From Thalassiosira profunda (taxonomy: Eukaryota > Bacillariophyta > Thalassiosirophyceae > Thalassiosirales > Thalassiosiraceae), in contig JALLAP010000633.1 in NCBI GenBank assembly GCA_036939355.1, positions 1-19,529 of the forward strand: DNA of 19,529 nucleotides, given 5' to 3'. The translations under genes and the position numbers were made by a program. Within the stretch, counting starts at the first letter, position 1; each line of letters starts with the position of its first letter. A model generated the notes under the pieces. That model ran no database searches, was not told the origin of the DNA, and saw nothing but the letters and a program-made list of their open reading frames with translations. Of the stretch, positions 16,901 to 19,529 are shown in pieces.

Positions 16901-19529
16901 GTGTCGGTCGCCTTCAACAATGGCAAGACCAGCGCTTGCGCTCCCTTCGACGGCTCGGCCGCCGGCGACTTCTCTGTCACCTTCCAGTCTCTCGCGGGGA
17001 TGGCGGGCGACCTGCCCTTGATGATTGCCGAAACGAGCGGCCTGGATGGCGCGAGGCACGTCGAAGTGACGACCGAAGTGGACGGCGATGCTCCTCTGAG
17101 TGGGTCGATCAAGCTGTCGTTCCGCGGCGCGGTCAGCGAAGCCATTGACGTGTCTCTGGATCCCAGCGAGCTCGCCGATGCCATCGACGCGGCCCTGGAG
17201 GCGTTGGACACCGTCCAGCAAGACGGCGTTGCCGTGGCAGCGGTGGACCTGACTCAGGGAGGACACGAGAAGATTTTCAGCGTCGAGTTCCAGGGAACCG
17301 GCGTCGGCGGGAATGTGGAGGCATTGGAGGTCGTGCCCGAGCACTTGCTCGTCGTGGGATCGTCCGCCGACGCGTTTGTGCTGTCCGACGGGGAATCCTA
17401 CGCGGCTCGCAACGGAGTGGAGTCTATTACGTCCCTCGTCGGCAACGAGCTGTCGGGCCACTTTCGGCTGAGGTTGCGCGGGCACACTTCAGGGCGCATT
17501 CCCTTCAACTCGTCGGAGAACGAGCTGAAGGCGCGGTTGGAAGAGCTTCCCAACATTGGCACGGTGGACGTTCGGAGGAGTGGCCCTTCGAAGGAGATGG
17601 CCTATACGTGGACAATCACCTTCTTGTCCAATCCAGGCTACTTCCCGCCAGCCTCCCGCGATGTGGACACTCTGGAGGCTGTCAGCGAGCTGTCCACTTC
17701 GGTCGAGGTGGATGATTCCGCCGACGTGTTGGTCGAAACCGTCCGCACTGGCGACGATCGGCTCTCAGGCCAATTTCGGGTGGCCTTTGATGATGGGCAG
17801 ACGGTGGAGACGACGCGGCCGCTGCAGAGCTTCATCTCGGCCGAAGACCTCAAGATGGAGCTCGAGGCGCTTCCCAACGTTGGCCGCGTCACCGTGGTGC
17901 GGTCCAAGTCGTTGGTCGGCTACGAGTGGGACGTCGAATTCACCTCGTGTGCGCTGAAGGCGGGTGTGGAAGTTTGCAACGACGGCGACCTGCTGCCCCT
18001 TGTGGTTTCGGACGTCAGTCTTCAGGGCTGCGGCGGCGCGTCGCTGGGGGTTTCGGAATTGTCCGCCGGAAGCGGCGCCGACGCCTGTCCACACCTGCCC
18101 AACGGTCTGTGCCACGACGACGAATCGTTCGACGGCGCGTATCCCATCGAGCACCGCATTCGAGAGCTCGCGCTGGGAACGCCCTACTACGTTCAGGTGC
18201 GGCTGCGCAACTCGCAGAGCCACGGCTACCGGCGCTTGGCGAACCCTCTGCACGCCACTCCCCAGCACAATCCTCCCGGCGCCCCTCCGCCAGTCGCATT
18301 GGTGGAGTCTACGAGCACGAGCATTACGGTCGGCTGGCAAAAGCCGACCGTCAACGGCGGCAAGGTCGTGTCGGGCTACGAATTGTGGATGGACGCGTGG
18401 AGCGGAGGGGACACGTTCATGGTCTATGATGGTGCCGGCAGCCCCGACGTCCTCCAATACCAACTCGCGACCAGCGACGTCGGCCCACACAGCCAGATCG
18501 TCGAGACTGGGAGGCAGTACCGATTCCAAGTCCGCGCAATTAACAATTGCGACGCGGACGATCCGTCGCGCTCGTGCTTTGGCGAGTTCAGCGAGGTGCA
18601 AATCTTCACGGTCCGCGATCCTCGCCCTCCTTTGCCTCCCTCGATGCCGCAACGCGATGCCACCAGCCGCGTCATTTCCTCTGATGAAGCCGCCATCTCC
18701 GTCTCGTGGGCTCCTCCCGTCGACAATGGAGGATCGCCCATCACGGGCTACATTCTGTACATGCGAGATTACGAAGGAACAATGACACAACACGAATTCG
18801 GCGTTGAGACGACGACATGGCAGGCCGAGTCGCTGCGCCCGGGAGAGGTCTACCGCTTCCACGTCGTTGCCATCAATGCGCAGGGAAAGAGCGGCAACAG
18901 CCCCGTGCTGTCGGCGTTGGCGGCAATGCGCCCCGGAATGAGCTATGTGGGCGAGCCGGAGTATTCCAACCTCGGCTACCGGCCCGTGATTGTCGATGTG
19001 CAGGAAGACTCGCTGGCCACCAAGTGGTCGCACCTTCCGGCAGACATTGCTGGAGGCTCGCCCATCACGGGCTTCAAGGTGTACCTGTACGAGTCTCAAT
19101 ATCCCCTGGTGCACTCGGACTCGGATCCCATCCAGGAGGAGGTGCAGCACATTGTCATCTCCTCGGAGGCATCGTCGGTGAGCGGTACGTTTACGCTGTC
19201 GTTTCGAGGCCACGAAACGACGGACATTGCGGTGGATGCCTCTGCCGACGCGGTCAAGGCGGCTCTCGAGAACCTACCCAGCATCAACCTCCTCCACGTT
19301 GAGTCTATTGCAGATGGATGGAGCGTGGCCTTCCTCTCCGAGGCGGGCGACCTTCCTCTGATCCAGGCGACGTCGGGACGATTGTCGGACGGCGCCAAGG
19401 TTGTCGTGGCGGAGGCAACAAAAGGAGATCCAGCGACGCTCGTGTACGAATCCGACTCGCCTGGCATCCGAACATTCGAGGCGCTGAATTTGACGCCCGA
19501 CACTGGATACGCGTTCAAGGTGGCGCCCG
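13952..19529 (+). CDS. Giant fibronectin type III / EVQ-module repeat protein, 3' end outside window
   Basis: One open frame of 1859 codons with no stop or intron, continuing past the window. The ATG at 13952 is the first after an in-frame TAG (13937). The hydrophobic start MRVLSLGLLPFVIG resembles a short signal peptide, so an extracellular or cell-surface adhesin-like protein is likely. FN3 domains are recognisable by PPSLDGGSPITSYLVEW-type first halves and GxxYYVRISASNALG-type second halves. Two are intact (about residues 1440-1552 and 1553-1662). Three are split, with their halves at 29-72 and 787-850, 847-890 and 1391-1440, and 1669-1725 and about 1840 onward. The inserts consist of about eleven modules of around 80 residues (for example VSGTFTLSFRGHETTDIAVD, then VKAALENLP and WSVAFLSEAGDLPL), introduced by E[VI]Q motifs. 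I know similar modules from very large protist proteins but no named Pfam family. Function beyond adhesion or scaffolding is unknown. Confidence 0.85.
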   Translation, partial: MRVLSLGLLPFVIGHDDAPHAPALQSVPGPPEWATLDVLGANTLQTTFAPPSLDGGSPITSYLVEWDKEAGVPEVQRIVTSQDLNSNEIQTVTTSTLDVNEIQVVQTTATAQAEVQAVTVSPPAGDATIDAAYSFAVSLDTIRAGGSLQYSGQISANAAADGARSSVAQILENMANVHERPTVERSDMNPDGGHTYLVTFPTSMGNVPELEVFVSDLPISITTLQEGNALEGSFRLEFMGELTADIPHDASSAEMQDRLESLDNVGAVSVARSMADEQGGFEWEIEFLSDSNGGNLPTMIVHGDGLRTSNAVGGANIDVSTGRDGSYISGTFTLAFRGEATNPLSYDADASTVKEELEALSTVARVHVERTPLDIVGGCTWTVSFLEDGARSHRGDMPMLVVDPSLVGTPRESPSIIVAEKRKGTQKEVQTITIDGGGADVDPASSFRLRFEGEETGDILALPLGGSTCLGSTKAKQVITTSTVDTSGVGGDDSVSHLTSFALGYEGHTTSQITANGASCEDTADLIAQELMKLPPLYEVAVTGSNTATGDEGCSWVVTFLSVMGNPELMTVTASNGDVHAGPGHSVTVGDEYSIIRDTVAITQPAGFEGDANLIQSELSKLSTIGTVTVTPVSAEPDSFGQCAWEITFESKAGNVAAIEAARSGTSDFSTDAELNAGNRIIITDDTVRGTSFPVSGDFRLSFDGELTGYMPFDASPALVKSSLDALSKIGEVSVTRLGPDVNSCYTWDVTFVSDLGPLPLLVADDLDLEGTVASMGVFKSTVGALPPFDGPDYGSLVVSDRADLSVVIPDLRQGIPYYVRISASNALGASPTIMPYPPVHVPFPQPPAPPSDVSLEAEDGSTLAVSIDAPFHDGGKSVTSYRVDYSTQPFVQERQRISLTCSPEPEIQSVTTSATDIDEIQYLVLDSSYSGGGEVSEVQRIRCDATGGTFGLLLDGETAYISHDAGANDIKESLESLPMVGEVSVAFNNGKTSACAPFDGSAAGDFSVTFQSLAGMAGDLPLMIAETSGLDGARHVEVTTEVDGDAPLSGSIKLSFRGAVSEAIDVSLDPSELADAIDAALEALDTVQQDGVAVAAVDLTQGGHEKIFSVEFQGTGVGGNVEALEVVPEHLLVVGSSADAFVLSDGESYAARNGVESITSLVGNELSGHFRLRLRGHTSGRIPFNSSENELKARLEELPNIGTVDVRRSGPSKEMAYTWTITFLSNPGYFPPASRDVDTLEAVSELSTSVEVDDSADVLVETVRTGDDRLSGQFRVAFDDGQTVETTRPLQSFISAEDLKMELEALPNVGRVTVVRSKSLVGYEWDVEFTSCALKAGVEVCNDGDLLPLVVSDVSLQGCGGASLGVSELSAGSGADACPHLPNGLCHDDESFDGAYPIEHRIRELALGTPYYVQVRLRNSQSHGYRRLANPLHATPQHNPPGAPPPVALVESTSTSITVGWQKPTVNGGKVVSGYELWMDAWSGGDTFMVYDGAGSPDVLQYQLATSDVGPHSQIVETGRQYRFQVRAINNCDADDPSRSCFGEFSEVQIFTVRDPRPPLPPSMPQRDATSRVISSDEAAISVSWAPPVDNGGSPITGYILYMRDYEGTMTQHEFGVETTTWQAESLRPGEVYRFHVVAINAQGKSGNSPVLSALAAMRPGMSYVGEPEYSNLGYRPVIVDVQEDSLATKWSHLPADIAGGSPITGFKVYLYESQYPLVHSDSDPIQEEVQHIVISSEASSVSGTFTLSFRGHETTDIAVDASADAVKAALENLPSINLLHVESIADGWSVAFLSEAGDLPLIQATSGRLSDGAKVVVAEATKGDPATLVYESDSPGIRTFEALNLTPDTGYAFKVAP
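14171..14311 (+). repeat. Four consecutive E[VI]Q motif repeats in the giant protein
   Basis: Residues 74-120 hold EVQRIVT, EIQTVTT, EIQVVQT and EVQAVTV at 13- to 14-residue spacing, with D[VL]N-type residues before the E. Further copies stand at residues 428, 907, 920, 938 and 1730, each near the start of a beta-rich module. The nucleotide copies are diverged, so the repeat is seen mainly in protein. Confidence 0.8.
14314..18030 (+). repeat. Arrays of about ten beta-rich ~80-residue modules inside split FN3 domains
   Basis: The consensus is G.F.L.F.G..T..I..DAS...VK..LE.L..IG.V.V.R, a variable loop, then Y.W.VTFLS..G.LP.L. Clear copies start near 14638, 14935, 16034, 16799, 17096, 17450 and 17762; weaker ones near 14314, 15270, 15500 and 15730. 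An eleventh copy is at about 19180-19400. Copies are strongly diverged from one another, so the array is old. Confidence 0.75.

Noticed and set aside
1..19529. CRISPR arrays, insertion sequences or transposase genes
   Set aside because: No regularly spaced direct repeats and no transposase, reverse transcriptase or integrase motifs were seen on either strand.

Overview
The window is nuclear DNA from a eukaryote with a compact, GC-rich genome. Three well-supported spliceosomal introns are only 90-110 nt long and run GT to AG. Convergent genes lie 54-186 nt apart, and divergent genes share 160-480 nt gaps. A PAP/fibrillin (plastoglobule) protein points to a photosynthetic host. A pair of DUF6824 domains, a family I know mainly from diatoms and other stramenopiles, makes an ochrophyte alga the best guess. 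This is inference; no rRNA or organelle gene is present to settle it.

Layout. The first eight genes alternate strictly in strand. (1) A peroxiredoxin-like protein, minus, runs off the left edge; its active site carries an in-frame TGA where the family has Cys, so it is probably a selenoprotein. (2) A fibrillin-domain protein, plus, two exons. (3-5) Three paralogous chromatin-type proteins (minus, plus, minus; 1972-8116) share a C-terminal methyl-CpG-binding-like (MBD) domain and several unnamed conserved blocks. The third also carries two DUF6824 domains. (6) A MYND zinc-finger protein, plus. (7) The AP-3 adaptor mu subunit, minus, two exons, broken by an assembly artefact: a single N flanked by a perfect 72-nt duplication. 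(8) A DTW-domain protein (tRNA aminocarboxypropyltransferase family), plus, with an unresolved intron or frameshift near its N-terminus. (9) From 13952 to the right edge, one uninterrupted reading frame of 1859 codons encodes the first part of a giant repeat protein with fibronectin type III domains. Several of these domains are split by arrays of about 80-residue beta-rich modules marked by E[VI]Q motifs.

Most genes are unrelated housekeeping or cell-biology functions and do not form a pathway. The exception is the cluster of three MBD paralogues, which looks like a locally duplicated and inverted family of DNA-binding proteins that could read DNA methylation or otherwise bind chromatin. The strongest leads are the selenocysteine peroxiredoxin, the MBD cluster with its MBD plus DUF6824 fusion, and the split-FN3 design of the giant protein.
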